Shown one piece after another: positions 33,546-45,579 of a stretch of 64,000 nucleotides of DNA. This DNA comes from Epiperipatus broadwayi (Eukaryota; Onychophora; Udeonychophora; Euonychophora; Peripatidae): the NCBI GenBank assembly GCA_028023455.1, contig JAQFVV010000064.1, positions 498,001 to 562,000 on the forward strand, written 5' to 3'. The translations under genes were made by a program, and so were the position numbers. Numbering within the stretch: position 1 is the first letter of the stretch; each line of letters opens with the position of its first letter. Below the pieces are notes generated by a model, which was not told where the DNA came from, did not search any database, and saw only the letters and a list, made by a program, of their open reading frames with translations.

Positions 33546-34480
33546 AGGTATTTTGTCCCAGGTTCTGGTGCACCAACATGTGTCTATGGTTATTTTCCAT
33601 GACTCTGAATTGTTTATTTTCCACACTCTATGAGAAGATATATAATTTCTCTTTCAGATTTTGGACACCCAATTATGGGATAAATCAATTTATTCCATAC
33701 CCTGGATTGGTTAATTTCACCATACTATGTGTCAACAACTATATATATGTAAAATTTCCCAGATTTTTTAAAAATATGCCATAACTTTTATTGCAGATGT
33801 ATGATACATTGACGCAGGATAAATCACGTAAGAAAATTTTTATATATATGTAAAAAAAAATTTGTTTGGCATATATGTAAAAAACTTCAAATGAATTTTT
33901 TTTCTCATTGGTGCAGAGTAGATATGTATACATGTTAGAGTGATTGAAGTGAAATGCTTTATGGTTCTACATCAATTGGTCTAATAAACATTTGAAATAT
34001 ATGATGTACATATGTGTAACTTTACTTGCTCAATGATGACAGGTACCCAGGAAGACTAAAAGTCTCTTCCATAATAAATTTTGTCATCAGAAGTGAGAAA
34101 GGAAATAAAATTATCTCAAATTGTACTTTAAAGGGTTGAGTCAGTTGTGAACAATGAAATGAGTATGATGAGATCAATAAACAGGATTTATGTATGGGTA
34201 CTTGAATAAAGCTAAAACTGGCATAGTATTAATGATAAATACAATGATGAAGCTTTATAAAAAAATTTTGGTAGAAATGATTGGAGCATAAGATAAGAAA
34301 GGAATGGGCACTTTGGGGTAAGAATTTATATTATTAAATTTTAATTTATGAATCTCCGATAGCATTTTAATTTATAAATTTCATGTAGTATAAAATTTTA
34401 ATTTATGAACCTTATATATGTAAAATGTTGGGCAGGTAAATTTAATTAATTTAATTTAACCAAATTTCTTTAATTTTATA
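33546..34480. other. No assignable gene
   Basis: TTCTGG-containing phrases recur at 33.45-33.66 kb. Two overlapping open frames there (33,418-33,784) have no motif. The rest is AT-rich. Confidence 0.45.
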
Positions 34481-34487
34481 TATTGCA

Positions 34488-35391
34488 ATACAGATCATAA
34501 AGATGGAGATAGAATAAGTTGGGAGAAATCTATAGTGGGCTTAATCTGGTAGAGAAAGAGACCAAGAAGCAAGCTATTTCTAGGGGGAAGGGTAGTGAGA
34601 AGCCATATTAATGATATTGTAAAACTTTTGACAACAAAAATGTTTAAGGAATAAAAAAATATGACTAGAAGTCACATTATACAAAGAATGGATAGTAGTA
34701 TAGGGAAAGAAATAGAGGTAGAAGGAAGTGAAGTAAAAGATGTGGAACTGATAATGTAATTTTAGAAGGATGAAGGGTAAGCCCTGTACATTTTATAAAT
34801 ATGTACATGGTCATATCAGATGTGACTCCAGTAAGAGAGATCTAGGAATCTATAACATGCTTTTGCAATTTCTAGCAATACAGAGGATGGAAGAAAGGTA
34901 CTGGAAGTTAAAAGAAAGGAAATTGGAGGTAGAAGAAAGATTTCAATGGAGTTTGGGAGAGAAGTTAGGGCATCTAGGACCAAAAATTCAAAAGGTGTGG
35001 ATAAGCAATTAAGGGTTTGGAAGCAAAAGGTCAAAAGATCAAAGAAAAATTAGAGACCAGCGATAGAGAGATAGAAGAAAGGCCAGGAGAAAGTTTAGTG
35101 AGATTAATAATGGTTTACATACAGAATTTCCAAGGTGTAAAAGTAGAAGTTATGAGGCTCTTAGGATTTTACAAGGAGAAAATAGACCAGGTTATACTAA
35201 ATTTGAGGGGTGAATATGATGCAGCAAAAGAGATGGGTGAGACACAAAAAGATTGTTTAGGGATAGTGGTCAAAGAGATTAAATACAATCTAAAAATAAA
35301 ACCAATCAAAAATAAGGAAGAGCTGAAGGTGCAGAAGGAAGTCATAAAGGAAACAAAGTACACAGGGAAACATTTTAGATTGCCTGCATAA
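34488..35391 (+). pseudogene. Decayed gag-like region of a Gypsy element
   Basis: The stretch is rich in Lys/Glu/Arg, and open frames at 34,770-35,012 and 35,017-35,391 contain long charged helices (EERYWKLKERKLEVEERF). A decayed zinc knuckle lies at the first frame's start (CTFYKYVHGHIRC, where a second Cys has become Tyr). Position upstream of an integrase remnant on the same strand supports gag. Many stops and frameshifts. Confidence 0.55.
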
Positions 35392-35395
35392 ATTA

Positions 35396-36135
35396 ATGAA
35401 GAACCTTATGCATGTTGTGATGTTTACAGTTCAGAAGCAAACTTTCCAAGAGGACTGTGTTGACCATCCAATGGGACAGATACATATGTCCATGGGGATC
35501 ATGATTAATCAAATGAATGGTGATGACCTGAACATGGAGGTATGGATATGTAAGTGTAAAGATGTTGGACCTCTAGATCTATGAAACATTAAGGTTAAGG
35601 AAAAAGGAAATGGAAACAGTTCTTCAGTTTATCTGTTACACTGTAAAGGGGGTCATTGCTTACGAGACTAACCACAATCCACTAGGACTTGTCATTGAAT
35701 AGAAGAAAGAAGAAGCAGAGTCTAACAGCAAGAGTATAGAAAGGCCAGTAGGGGATTTGATGGTTAAGGTAACACACAAATTTAGAGTAAATCCATACTT
35801 ACAAATCCCCAAATCCAAATAGTTCCTGATTGGGTCTGAAGACATTAATCTCATAGACCATCATTGCTTAGAACCCCATAATAAAAGTTATCTGATTGCA
35901 ATCACCTCATTAGATGCAGTATGGATCTACAGACATTTAATTATAGCATAATGTACTGCCCTGGCCAGGAAAATCTGGTCACAAATATTCTTAGTAGATG
36001 TCCAGTAGAAATTGAACCATATGACCCAACCATGAAAGCCAAATATTGGTGTTGATAACCAATTTTATAGACAGTTGAATCAAGAGGAAACTCAGAGATT
36101 TTCTTTACTGGTAATAAAGACATCTTGAATATCTA
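35396..36135 (+). pseudogene. Decayed pol segment between gag and integrase
   Basis: Short open pieces (35,396-35,584 and others) lie in the expected pol position. YTVKGVIAYETNHNPLGL near 35,640 is reminiscent of the RNase H region of Gypsy pol, but no protease or RT catalytic motif can be read. Assignment rests mostly on position. Confidence 0.4.
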
Positions 36136-36141
36136 AAAATT

Positions 36142-37310
36142 ATGAAGATACTCAAACAGGAGTGTAGCTTTATTCAGAATGATGATACAAACCAAGGGAG
36201 ATGTTACATTAGGAATGGGATATTACAAAAAATGAGTGGGTCCAGAGAACTATCCTTGGAGTTTGGAATCTCTCCCAGACTAAAGACGCACCTGGTTTAC
36301 TATGTACATTGCATGAGGGGACACTATGATCTAGGGAAGGCCAAAGAAGCCATTAAGATGGTAAATTTTATGGGACTCATTTATATGCTGACATCTTTAG
36401 AATTCTCCTTGGATATGTCATATGCCCCACAATAGACTGCCCAATAAGTCATACAATGATTCTTTAAGACCCACTCTCCCATCATCACCAAATGAATTCT
36501 TGGTGGTAGACCATTATTGGACACTACCACTCATTTGCCAGTACTGTTTTTGTTAGTTATTTATGATCTTTCCAAAATATGCACAGGCATATATGGTGCA
36601 GGGAACTAACTCAGGTTGTGCAAGAAAAGTTGTCAAAAATCAGCAAAATTTCCAAACATTGGAAAACTTAAGAAGATCCTTTCTGACCATGGGTCCACTT
36701 TTACATCAAGAAAATGGGAAGCATGAGTGATGCAGATGGATATAGAACATACCTTGTCTTCCATAAAAAATTTTCAGTCAAACTCATACGAGAGGATAAT
36801 GAGGGAAATTAATCAGTTATACCAGACCTCTTTAGATGTTAATGGTAAAGGGTGGGTAAACCGGTCTGATGAAATATCCCAATATATTAATAATCTGTTT
36901 AATGAATCCACAACATCCACTTTACCATGTTTACACTTCGGGGAGTGAAACTGACCCTTAGTCAAGAGGCTATTATCAGAGGAATACAGATGCAATGACC
37001 AAGACAGAGATTTGTATGTGGTGAGAATAAAGTTAAAACAGAAGGCCATAAGAAGGACACAAAAGTGAAAATACCCCTACTAGTTTAGGGAAAGAGACCA
37101 GGTGGGATGTAGGGCACAGGCTCAAAATGGAATACAAAAATTTTTTGCCCCTGTATCAGTGCCCATAAAGAATTAAGAAAGATTATGGAAATATCTTTTA
37201 TATGTTGGAAGATAAAAGCAAGGTCATAGGAGTTCACAATGCATGGTGCCTGAAACCATGTATCAATCAACCCGAGATCCTTCCAGAATCCAATCATAAA
37301 AAGAGCATGG
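36142..37310 (+). pseudogene. Second Gypsy-type integrase remnant
   Basis: 36,142-36,435 has the zinc-region His pair (YYVHCMRGHYDLGKAKEA). Later frames hold EFLVVDHYW (first Asp), KILSDHGSTFTSRKW (second Asp) and, at 36,727-36,948, NFQSNSYERIMREINQLY (Glu region) with WVNRSDEISQYINNLFNEST. A C-terminal piece with HNAWCLKPC is near 37,240. The order matches the integrase at 24.66 kb, but the two are clearly diverged and this copy is more damaged. Confidence 0.75.
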
Positions 37311-37485
37311 ATTTACACCTTCCTTCCCACTCATAGCTTAACTAACCAACCCCAGGGGTTTATTAACAACATATAACATTAAGAAAAATTTGGTTTATGT
37401 TTTTTTTTAAAAAATAGCAGGTATTTCCAATTATTTTAGTTAGATGTGTTTATTTTCTATATAAGATTTTTTCATTAGATGGAGT

Positions 37486-37649
37486 GTGGGAATGTTAGCA
37501 AAGTGTATGATATGTTCAGGCAAGAATAAGCTTAAAAGTAGTTGTTAATATGAATCCCAAGATTGATCATTGTATGCAATCCAAAATTAAGTAAATGCAG
37601 TTTTTTATTTGTTTCTTGAAATAAGTTTGGGGATATGAAATAGACAATT
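37486..37649 (+). repeat. Possible start of the second Gypsy element's 3' LTR
   Basis: A purine-rich GATGGAGTG precedes TGTGGGAATGTTAGC at about 37,486. If this is the polypurine tract and LTR start, the LTR would run to about 38,049 (GTTGTAAACA) and include the first part of block P'. This is inferred from position only. Confidence 0.35.
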
Positions 37650-38994
37650 TCAACCACTTGTCTGTTTCACATATCTTAAATTACTATATATGCAAGATTC
37701 CACATATATATGTGAGTGGTAAGCTTATAATTAAAATAGTATATGTATATATTACAGATATAGGTTCATCTTAAAAATTTGTGAGTTTAAAAGTTAACTT
37801 AGGCTAATTATTAGTCTATTTTATGGTTTATTTTATTGATATCACATGTATATAAACACATTCCCGATACCACCATCCTACAAGTTTAGTGATAGAATTA
37901 GTTTTATACTAATTATAAATGCAATTTTTAGTTTAAGCTGTAAACAACTTTTAATTAGACAACTGTAGTTGTCTGAATATAGTGTGAGTCTAATTTTATA
38001 AATCCAAAATCTTAACAACAATTCTCAGAATTTTATAAAGTTGTAAACAAAATGCAGTCAACTAGTAATAATAAACCAGGGAAGAAAAAGGTGGAAAAAC
38101 AGAATCAAATTTAGTTTAGTAATTAAATATATTTTTCTAAAATGAGTTAATAGATTTTCCAACTGTGGTCAAGTTTTGTAGTTGAAAATCAGTCATATAT
38201 ATTATAATTAAGTTGTAAGCTGAATCCATGCACGTTTTACCTTTGAAATGGTGGAGTAAGTAAGCAACTGCTTGCTGCTTCATCCTTGACAGGAATGGGA
38301 ATGTGGTCCTGCAAAATAATGATGAACTATACCTCAGCAAAGCAGCCTGTGGTGGAAGAATTTCCAGGAACATCAAAGCATTGAAGAAGAGTGCCAACTA
38401 TATCATCACCATGTGCCTGAAACCACAATGAAGACAACTAACTGGTAACTTAATACATTTCCACAGAGTTCAGTTCATAAACTGTAACTTTCAATTATTT
38501 ATTTAAATCTAGCTAATTATCAAATCTGCCTTTATAAATCCATTTTTTAAAATGTGCAAAGAAAGCTTTTAAATGCTAATTTCTGTAAAACTCAAATTTG
38601 TGTGAATATAAAACTTATAATATAAATTTCACTCCTAAAATGTAAAATTCTAATAATCTACTTTAAACCATATATATAATTTTCTGCAGTCTTTTATGCC
38701 TATTTTGACCTATTACATTTATTTTATCATTTTATCATTTAATATTATATGTATTTGATATGCCAAATGACTCAAAACTGTGAGTATAGATATATATTTT
38801 TAGCCTATTTTTCTGTGACGATAACTTCAAATATTCATGATAATAAATATTAAATAATTGAATTATTACTTTTGCACTCACCGTTTTGAGATCACATGAT
38901 GGTTTTACTGATTAATTTTATGAATTAATATTATAGTGATCGGTAATGCTCTAGTTAAAATTGTCGTTTGCTCAGCTCTAGTTATAAATTATAA

Positions 38995-39093
<99 letters not shown>

Positions 39094-40262
39094 CCCATAC
39101 ATCATAGGAACTAGCCACTGCCCCTCAAATATGCTTTGTCCTCCTTAGATTTATATATGTTAGAAATGCAAGTGATATCATAAACTAGGTTACTAATCAA
39201 TTTAGTCATTAAATAGTATATTGCTATTGAAATACTAAACTTAAGAAGTAGGTGGCACTATCTATTTTTAAGGTAATCTTAGTTACTTCAACATATTTGC
39301 ATTATATAGGTGTGTAGTTGTAGTTTGCAAATGTATCCTTACTAAGTACATTATGTACATTAACTCCTTGCTGCATGCCTCTTGATGAATCACTGGCAGT
39401 GGTCACACTTATCCACTTACTTTGGGTAAAGCAAACTCTCTTAGAACTGAAACACAAGGGTCCACATTAGCAATATTAATGCTTATCTGACTCCCTGAAC
39501 AATTATTGTTCTTATTCATAGCAAGTTATTCAGGTTTAGGGTATTGACCATTTGATGCTAAATCCCATGAATAATGACCCATTTGTACCATCTAGTTTTA
39601 TTAATATTTTAATATGTGCCATAGTATATATAAGAAAACCTAGAATAAACCAGTTTTCTCTCCCTTTAGATTAAATGCTATTTCAGCATTAGGATAAATC
39701 TAATCTTGGTTAAAATGCTAACCTACATATCTCCAAGCCTGATTATGTGCTCAACTTAATCTGTTATATATAAATGCCATAGAAGTGCCATTAGATTAGT
39801 TATACAACTTTGGCTAATATGTTCCTCATAATTTAGTAGACTACAAAAGAGCTAGAATTTGACATATTAATATGGGCATAGACTTGAATACCACACCTCA
39901 TATTTTAAATACTCATAATGAGATAATATATTGAATGTAATCAAATTAACTATGTAACACCTGTGAGTGTAATCTTCCATGTTCCAATTGCATAATTTTG
40001 TACATTTTGGTTTCAATATCTTTTATTTTCTTTATTAATTCCAAAGGTCTTGTGTTCCACATTGATGCTACTTCTGGACCCTGCTTAAATTGAATGCATG
40101 TTAATTTAGGAAATGTCATGCACAGGATATTTAAATCATTGAGTAGGGGTGAAAAGATTGAATGATGGTCGGATTCTGGATCTTATCATCTAAACTCGAT
40201 CAGCTTTGGTGTATTTTACCTGTGTTCTGGATTTTCTTGTGTGGATGTACAAATCTTACTGT
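37650..40262 (+). repeat. Block P' (second copy, empty site)
   Basis: It is homologous to 21,300-21,613 plus 28,838-30,295 plus 32,388-33,545 in the same order and strand, without the LTR element and without the 2.1-kb segment. At 37,868-37,895 CCACCATCCTAC-AAGT-TTAGTGATAG runs uninterrupted, giving the pre-insertion sequence. Its start in an LTR-like sequence and extension past it suggest a partial tandem duplication of LTR plus internal DNA, not simply a pair of LTRs. Confidence 0.75.
38996..39092. repeat. (TA)n microsatellite, about 97 bp
   Basis: The tract lies inside P'. The matching place in P (about 30,017) has only a few TA units, so it expanded after duplication. Any frame through it is an artefact. 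Confidence 0.95.
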
Positions 40263-40472
40263 TACTATATATATATACCTACGAAAGTGAAAATGTCCTC
40301 CTTTGACATATATTATCAACATTAAATCTCATAAAAAGTCATGCCTTCCAAAATGAATCTTCCTTCCTCTCTAAGAACTTACATCCAAATATCAACTTAA
40401 GCTAATTTTAACAAGGTTTTTTTACATCTAGAATGAAGAACATTTTTATTTTTGTTATTAGTAGTGTCTAAA

Positions 40473-41000
40473 TTTGTTTCCCACATAAGTTTTGGGAATG
40501 TTATATAAAATGAAATTCATTTATTTGATTTGCAGTTAGATATATGAATTTCTGCAAGATTTTAAGATCGTTTGTGCAATAATTTGGAAAATCTTCCCCT
40601 TCAATAAAGTTTCATACTACCGAATATGAACAACATTTTGATTATTTGCAAAGTTATTAAAATAAATACTTTATGATCCTGTCTTAAGAATATTAAATTG
40701 AATCATTTTTAAAAAAGATTTTATTTATATCTATAATGACCAAACATTCATTCAGAGAATTAAATGGTCTGTAAACTTGTTTCCTATAGACTTCGTGGGA
40801 CACAGATAAAGTGACTGGTTTTATTTGATTGGCAATGTGGCAATGGGATGTTCTGTGAGATTTTAAAATCCTTTGTGCAATGATTGGATAAGTCACCACC
40901 TTTGCAAATTTATACATGTGTGTATGTTTGTTTGTGGCAAGAAGAGATTTATTTCTGTGTACCCTGTAATATGGATCATTATCGCTAGTTAATTTTAAAG
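40473..41000. repeat. Two-copy tandem repeat, about 303-bp period
   Basis: Unit 1 starts TGTTTCCCACATAAGTTTTGGG (40,478) and unit 2 TGTTTCCTATAGACTTCGTGGG (about 40,779). Both contain TTTATTTGATTKGCA and AGATTTTAARATC.TTTGTGCAAT. Units are strongly diverged. Confidence 0.65.
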
Positions 41001-41545
41001 TAAATGTAATATAGCAATAGAGAATATATTTCTTTCCTCTGTGTGAAATACAATCTAATAGTACTCTTTTATTTTATAAAATTAAGGAATTATCTATTGG
41101 TCTTTACTTTCATTAAACATATTACAACTTATTGTTATCTTAGTTTATAATTCTTTTTTGTAATAAGTACTGATGAAATTAAATATACATCGAGAAATTT
41201 AAAATTTATAAGAATATTATTTTTAACGTGAAAACAGCTTTTTCATATATTGTACGTTTCTATAAACAATAAAAAAGTACAACTAATTAAATTCATTTTA
41301 ACATTAATTAATACTCTAATAGTATTGTAATCTAGTAATAGTATCTAGGAATGAAATCTTCAGTCTTTTAATAAAATGGGAATTATTCAATAAAGTTGAA
41401 ATATTTTGTAAACCAATACATTGCTATTGAGTAGTAACTTTGACAACATAAAATTGATAATGCAGAGTAGGAAAAACAAGACATTTGGTTTATATATATA
41501 TAATATTTAAATATATGAATAGTCTATACAAAGCTTATAGTGATT
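41001..41545. other. No recognisable gene
   Basis: AT-rich spacer. Confidence 0.5.
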
Positions 41546-41547
41546 AT

Positions 41548-41820
41548 AAAGGATTTGAACTCGAACATCAAGTTCCCTACATCTATCCAATCCATCTTAT
41601 ACAACTGATGCATATGACCACATACATGTAAAATAGATAAATGACCTCCAAAAACGTAATTCATGTAAACCAGCATTCATCATTTTCCACACATACATAC
41701 AATCAGTGCTCAGTTTATATTACGATAGCAAATCTAACTTTTATTGGAAAGCTTCAATCTTTTCCACCTTGAAACTCTTGGGTCATTTATTCCACTGAAA
41801 ATCCGAGTTCAAGTCCTTTA
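41548..41820. repeat. Inverted-dimer SINE-like repeat, copy 2
   Basis: It starts with an inverted B-box-like GGATTTGAACTCG (41,550) and ends with a direct GAGTTCAAGTCC (41,806). Between are the family's marks ACCAGCATTCATCA and CAGTGCTCAGTTTATATTA. The B-boxes thus sit at both outer edges, facing outward. Confidence 0.7.
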
Positions 41821-42016
41821 TATATATATATAGTATATATATATATAGTGTGTGTGTGTGTGTGGGGGGGTTTTGCAGTAAGAGAAAAATATGTCATGTT
41901 TCTATACCTGCTGGAACTGGACTAATTCTTCAAAACAATTGCTAGGTGTCTGTTCTTCTGATATAGAGATGTTAGGCTTTTTATAAGTTTCTAATATATA
42001 TATATATATATATATA

Positions 42017-42051
<35 letters not shown>
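41816..42051. repeat. TA, TG and G-run microsatellites
   Basis: TA runs at 41,818-41,846 and 41,996-42,051, with (TG)n and a short G-run at 41,848-41,870. They separate three repeat copies. Confidence 0.85.
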
Positions 42052-42053
<2 letters not shown>

Positions 42054-42240
42054 TACCCCAAATTTAAACTAAACCAGATTAGCCAAAAGAAATAAACTCT
42101 AAAACACAACCAATAGTGTCATTGTAGCAATGACAGCATTGGTTTTGTTTTAGAGTTTATTTATTTGGCTAGTCTGGTTTAGTTTTGAATTTGGAATAAT
42201 TTTGATTATTTTATGGACTAGTTTAGCTTTAGGCTTTTAA
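42052..42240. mobile_element. Head-to-head pair of short Penelope-like 3' ends
   Basis: The left half (42,052-42,115) is the reverse complement of the 3' untranslated signature (AGTTTATTTCTTTTGGCTAA, TTTGGGGTAATTT). The right half (42,138-42,240) is the direct form (AGAGTTTATTTATTTGGCTA, TTTAGCTTTAGGC). Both match the ends of the copies at 20.43 and 21.29 kb, but no coding part remains. The halves meet at about 42,116-42,137 around TCATTGTAGCAATGA. Confidence 0.7.
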
Positions 42241-42251
42241 TGTATATATAT

Positions 42252-42735
42252 TAACTTCAAGTAATATTAATCCAAAATACAGTAAATAAATATTTTAAAT
42301 ATACTTTATTAATAAGTTCTTCAACTAGCTCAGTAGTTCTTATCAACTATTCAAAATTCAAAATTAACGTTATAACAATACGCCACATAAACATTTTCCT
42401 CACAATTCATCAATTGTATAATTCCCACAATTCACTAATCTTAACATTCGCTGCTTGCTTATTAATCAAATGTTATTTATATTTATTAATCAATAAAGCT
42501 TCCCTAATTTTAGGTTTATTATTGTTTATTATTGTATTGTTTATTATTATATTGTATTGTTTATTATTGTAATGCATTGTTTATTATTTTATTATTTATT
42601 ATTGTATTGTAACGTTATTTTTGAATTTTGAATAGTTGACAACGACTAGTGAGCTAGTTGAAAGTACTTCTGTGTAAAGTATATTTAAAATATTTATTTA
42701 CTGTATTTTAGATTAATATTGCATGAAGTAATTAC
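42252..42735. repeat. Fold-back element F, copy 1
   Basis: Left arm 42,252-42,390 and right arm 42,605-42,735 are reverse complements: AATACAGTAAATAAATATTT, TCAACTAGCTCA.TAGT, and CAACTATTCAAAATTCAAA in both. The middle contains CTTAACATTCGCTGCTTGC and AAAGCTTCCCTAATTTT, which match copy 2 at 45.07-45.15 kb, so the two are one family. Confidence 0.75.
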
Positions 42736-42977
42736 ATTTTTATAATAACTTTTTGTACAGATATTGCTTAATATATATTTATATATGCTTGTATAGATAT
42801 ATATATGCTTGTATGTGTATAGGTGTTGGTATACAATAAACAATTGTATAATAGCAATATTATTATGTATTGTATTACATGTATTTTTTTTAATAATAAT
42901 ATAATGGAACTCAATATTCTGCTTAACAGCAACATAATTTTAATAAACACAAATTCTTTTAACAAAGTCAAGAGATA

Positions 42978-43886
42978 ACTTGAGGTTTACCACTGTAATC
43001 CCTGATTAGCAATATTCATATGGAAAAATCTTTAGCCACAACCATAAATACAAATCTATATTCACTTAAAGTCTTGCTTGTTTGCATTGATGATACATTT
43101 GATGTTTTCCACATCATGATGCACTATTAAAAACATACTGAACACATGTCATTTAGAAGTTAATTTCATAATGAAATCAGAACAAGAACAAAAATTGATA
43201 TGCTTAGATGTTCTTGTGATCAGACTCCCTCCTGGTGAAATCAAAACCATATTTTATTGAAAACCCATGCACACAGGAAAATACTTAGCATGCACATTTA
43301 TTTATAACCTTAATACAAACATTAAATTATACGATCATTACAAAATAGAACAAAAGAATTTGTTCAGCAACTATATAGAAGAAACGCTCATGAAGAATGA
43401 TTATCCAACAATTGTCATTAAGGAAATCTTAAATAAATAATAAAAAATAACATTGGAGGAAAAACAATTATAGATACCATAGTGTCCATACATATCAGGA
43501 ATAGCATACACATCTGAAGGAGAATATACAATTAATATAAGTTCATAACAACCTTTCAAAGTCGTTGCCATCTGTAAAAAATTCTATATTCTATAAACTC
43601 TAAACTTGAAATGCTGAAACAGGAAAAGCTAGAATACAAATGTTAAAGTATGTGTTTTGGTAACTTATTCCATGGAAAAGTTATTAAAAAAATGTAAACT
43701 GATGATTACAAATAAAAGGACAGATATATCTAAAATAGCAGACCATATATGTACCAATGAAAGATAAAAATATTTGATAAAACAAACACAAAAAAATAAA
43801 ATTTAAAGAATGTGCTACATGACAATGGCAAACAATCTTATATGTCACCCTAATATGATAAGTTTTTTGTTTGGAAAGTCTCATTA
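42978..43886 (+). pseudogene. Penelope-like reverse transcriptase plus start of GIY-YIG region
   Basis: Plus-strand pieces in order are SLISNIHMEKS (RT motif before the catalytic loop), VCIDDTFDVFHI at about 43,084 (the DD catalytic motif, normally YVDDTF), LDVLVIRLPPGEIKTIFY and KPMHTGKYLACTF (typical Penelope RT end), EETLMKNDYPTIVIKEIL, then KLMITNKRTDISKIADH (GIY-YIG part) near 43,700. Stops at the expected Gln/Arg codons and frameshifts make it dead. No other RT class has this D-V-L-V / K-P-T-H-T-G order. Confidence 0.85.
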
Positions 43887-43966
43887 ACCTTACTTTAAAA
43901 AAACATTGGAGAAATCAGAAGTACACTCATAAATATTATACCAAATTTCTAATGATTGTTTTTATT

Positions 43967-44045
43967 GGTGAGATAGTCTAATTGATTATAACGTTATCTT
44001 AAATTCAGCATTCACAGATATAAAGACCCAGGTTCAATTCTCTTT
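43967..44045 (+). repeat. Possible tRNA-derived SINE head
   Basis: GGTGAGATAGTCTAATTGAT (A-box-like) and, about 50 nt on, CCCAGGTTCAATTC (B-box) give the spacing of a Pol III internal promoter. No acceptor stem is evident. It could be a decayed tRNA or the head of a SINE. Confidence 0.4.
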
Positions 44046-44860
44046 TTGTTTTTGTCACTGGCTTGAACAGCAACATATAAAAAAGAGAATATAATATCCC
44101 TTGTAACATTGTATTATATACTAATTTTTATGTTGTTACTAACAGTTGAATGTATTTCAAAATGTAAATAAAGTTGAAGTTGTGTAAAATCATTCAACCA
44201 TTAATATTAGATGGGGGACTTAATCCAATATATAATAATAAGTACAAGGCCATCATTACAACCTTTCAGAAGCACAGTTTGAAGCAAGTTGTATTTCTTA
44301 TTTAAACAGGTATTCTAGTCAATTAGAATGTAGCCATAATTACCAAAAATTGTATATATCTGCACATATAGTGTGTACTAAAGAAGATTTGACTGGGAAC
44401 TGATATATTCTCCATGCTTCTTGCAATGTTACTTCTGATTGAACAAATTTGCTATCAAGTGATATAGTTTAGCTATGCATCACAAAATATGTCAGGGTGT
44501 TTTATATCTTTATTACACATTATGGTGTAAAGCATTACAATGTGGTTTGATACTTTAAACTACCATGCAACACTGTGTTAATTTTGAATTTCATTTTAAA
44601 TTGTGAAAAGTGCTATTGAAATTTTAATATGATTTTAACTTTTTATGGGAGTTAAATGAGGAATTTCAACAAATGATATGCAAGATTTTATAAGAGCAAA
44701 GAGAAGACAGACTGTCTCATTTCACATTATAAATTATAATTCAAACCTGAAAGAATCTTAAAAAAATTATCATGTATAATTAAACAATGTCACTACATAA
44801 TAGATAATAATTTAGAGATAACACTGTATGCACATTAAAAAAAAAACAGTTCTCTTTACA

Positions 44861-44863
<3 letters not shown>
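44046..44863. other. No recognisable gene
   Basis: AT-rich, no motif. Confidence 0.5.

Positions 44864-44926
<63 letters not shown>
44864..44926. repeat. (TA)n microsatellite
   Basis: About 63 bp of TA just left of fold-back element F copy 2. Confidence 0.95.
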
Positions 44927-44930
<4 letters not shown>

Positions 44931-44975
44931 TTAAAATAAATATTAGAAAATACAGTAATTAAAATTTGTTAAAAA

Positions 44976-45578
44976 GAACAAAAAATACAAACATCACTTA
45001 GGAGCGATTCAACTATCCTTGTAGTCTTTGTCAACTAATACTTTGAAAGGTCAACTTTCCCATAATTCTGTGATCTTAATGTATGCTCCCTGCCTATTGA
45101 TTAAGTCATGCTTGTATTTGTATGTTAACATAGCTTCCTTTATTTTTCTTTCATTATTATTTCTTTCAGTTTGCAATATTTCTATGTTATTATAATTGAA
45201 ATCAAACCCATATATACATGATTAATTATGGTAATAAAAAACAAAAGCTGATCAATTATCATTATCTTTAGAATTTTGTTTCATATTTTGAACTCTTTTT
45301 AGTAGCTTCTATTTTTATGACCATAATAAATCATTTATATATGGTTTTGATTTTAATTATAGTAATGTAAAAATATTGCAAACTGAAAGAAATAATAATA
45401 AAAGAAAAATCAAGGAAGCTATGTTAATATATAAATACAAACAAGACTTAATGGAAGGCAGCAAACGTTAAGATCACAGAATTATGGGAAAGTTGACTTT
45501 TCAAAGTCTTAGTTGATCAAGACTACAAGGATAGCTGAAAGCGCTCCTAAGTGACATTTATATTTTTGTTCTATTATA
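44976..45578. repeat. Fold-back element F, copy 2
   Basis: The left arm (about 44,976-45,243) pairs over nearly its whole length with the right arm (about 45,313-45,578); the outer ends are ATCACTTAGGAGCG and CGCTCCTAAGTGAC. Shared inner marks are TATCCTTGTAGTCTT, CCCATAATTCTGTGATCTTA and TTTCAGTTTGCAATATTT. Only about 70 bp form the loop. Arms differ by scattered substitutions. No coding capacity, so a fold-back or MITE-type element. Confidence 0.8.
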
Positions 45579-45579
45579 A

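Noticed and set aside
34816-35363. Minus-strand open frames over the gag-like region
   Set aside because: Ser/Leu/Phe-rich shadows of the Lys/Glu-rich plus-strand coding.
43684-43884. 66-codon minus-strand frame
   Set aside because: Antisense to the Penelope GIY-YIG region, which has recognisable plus-strand motifs.
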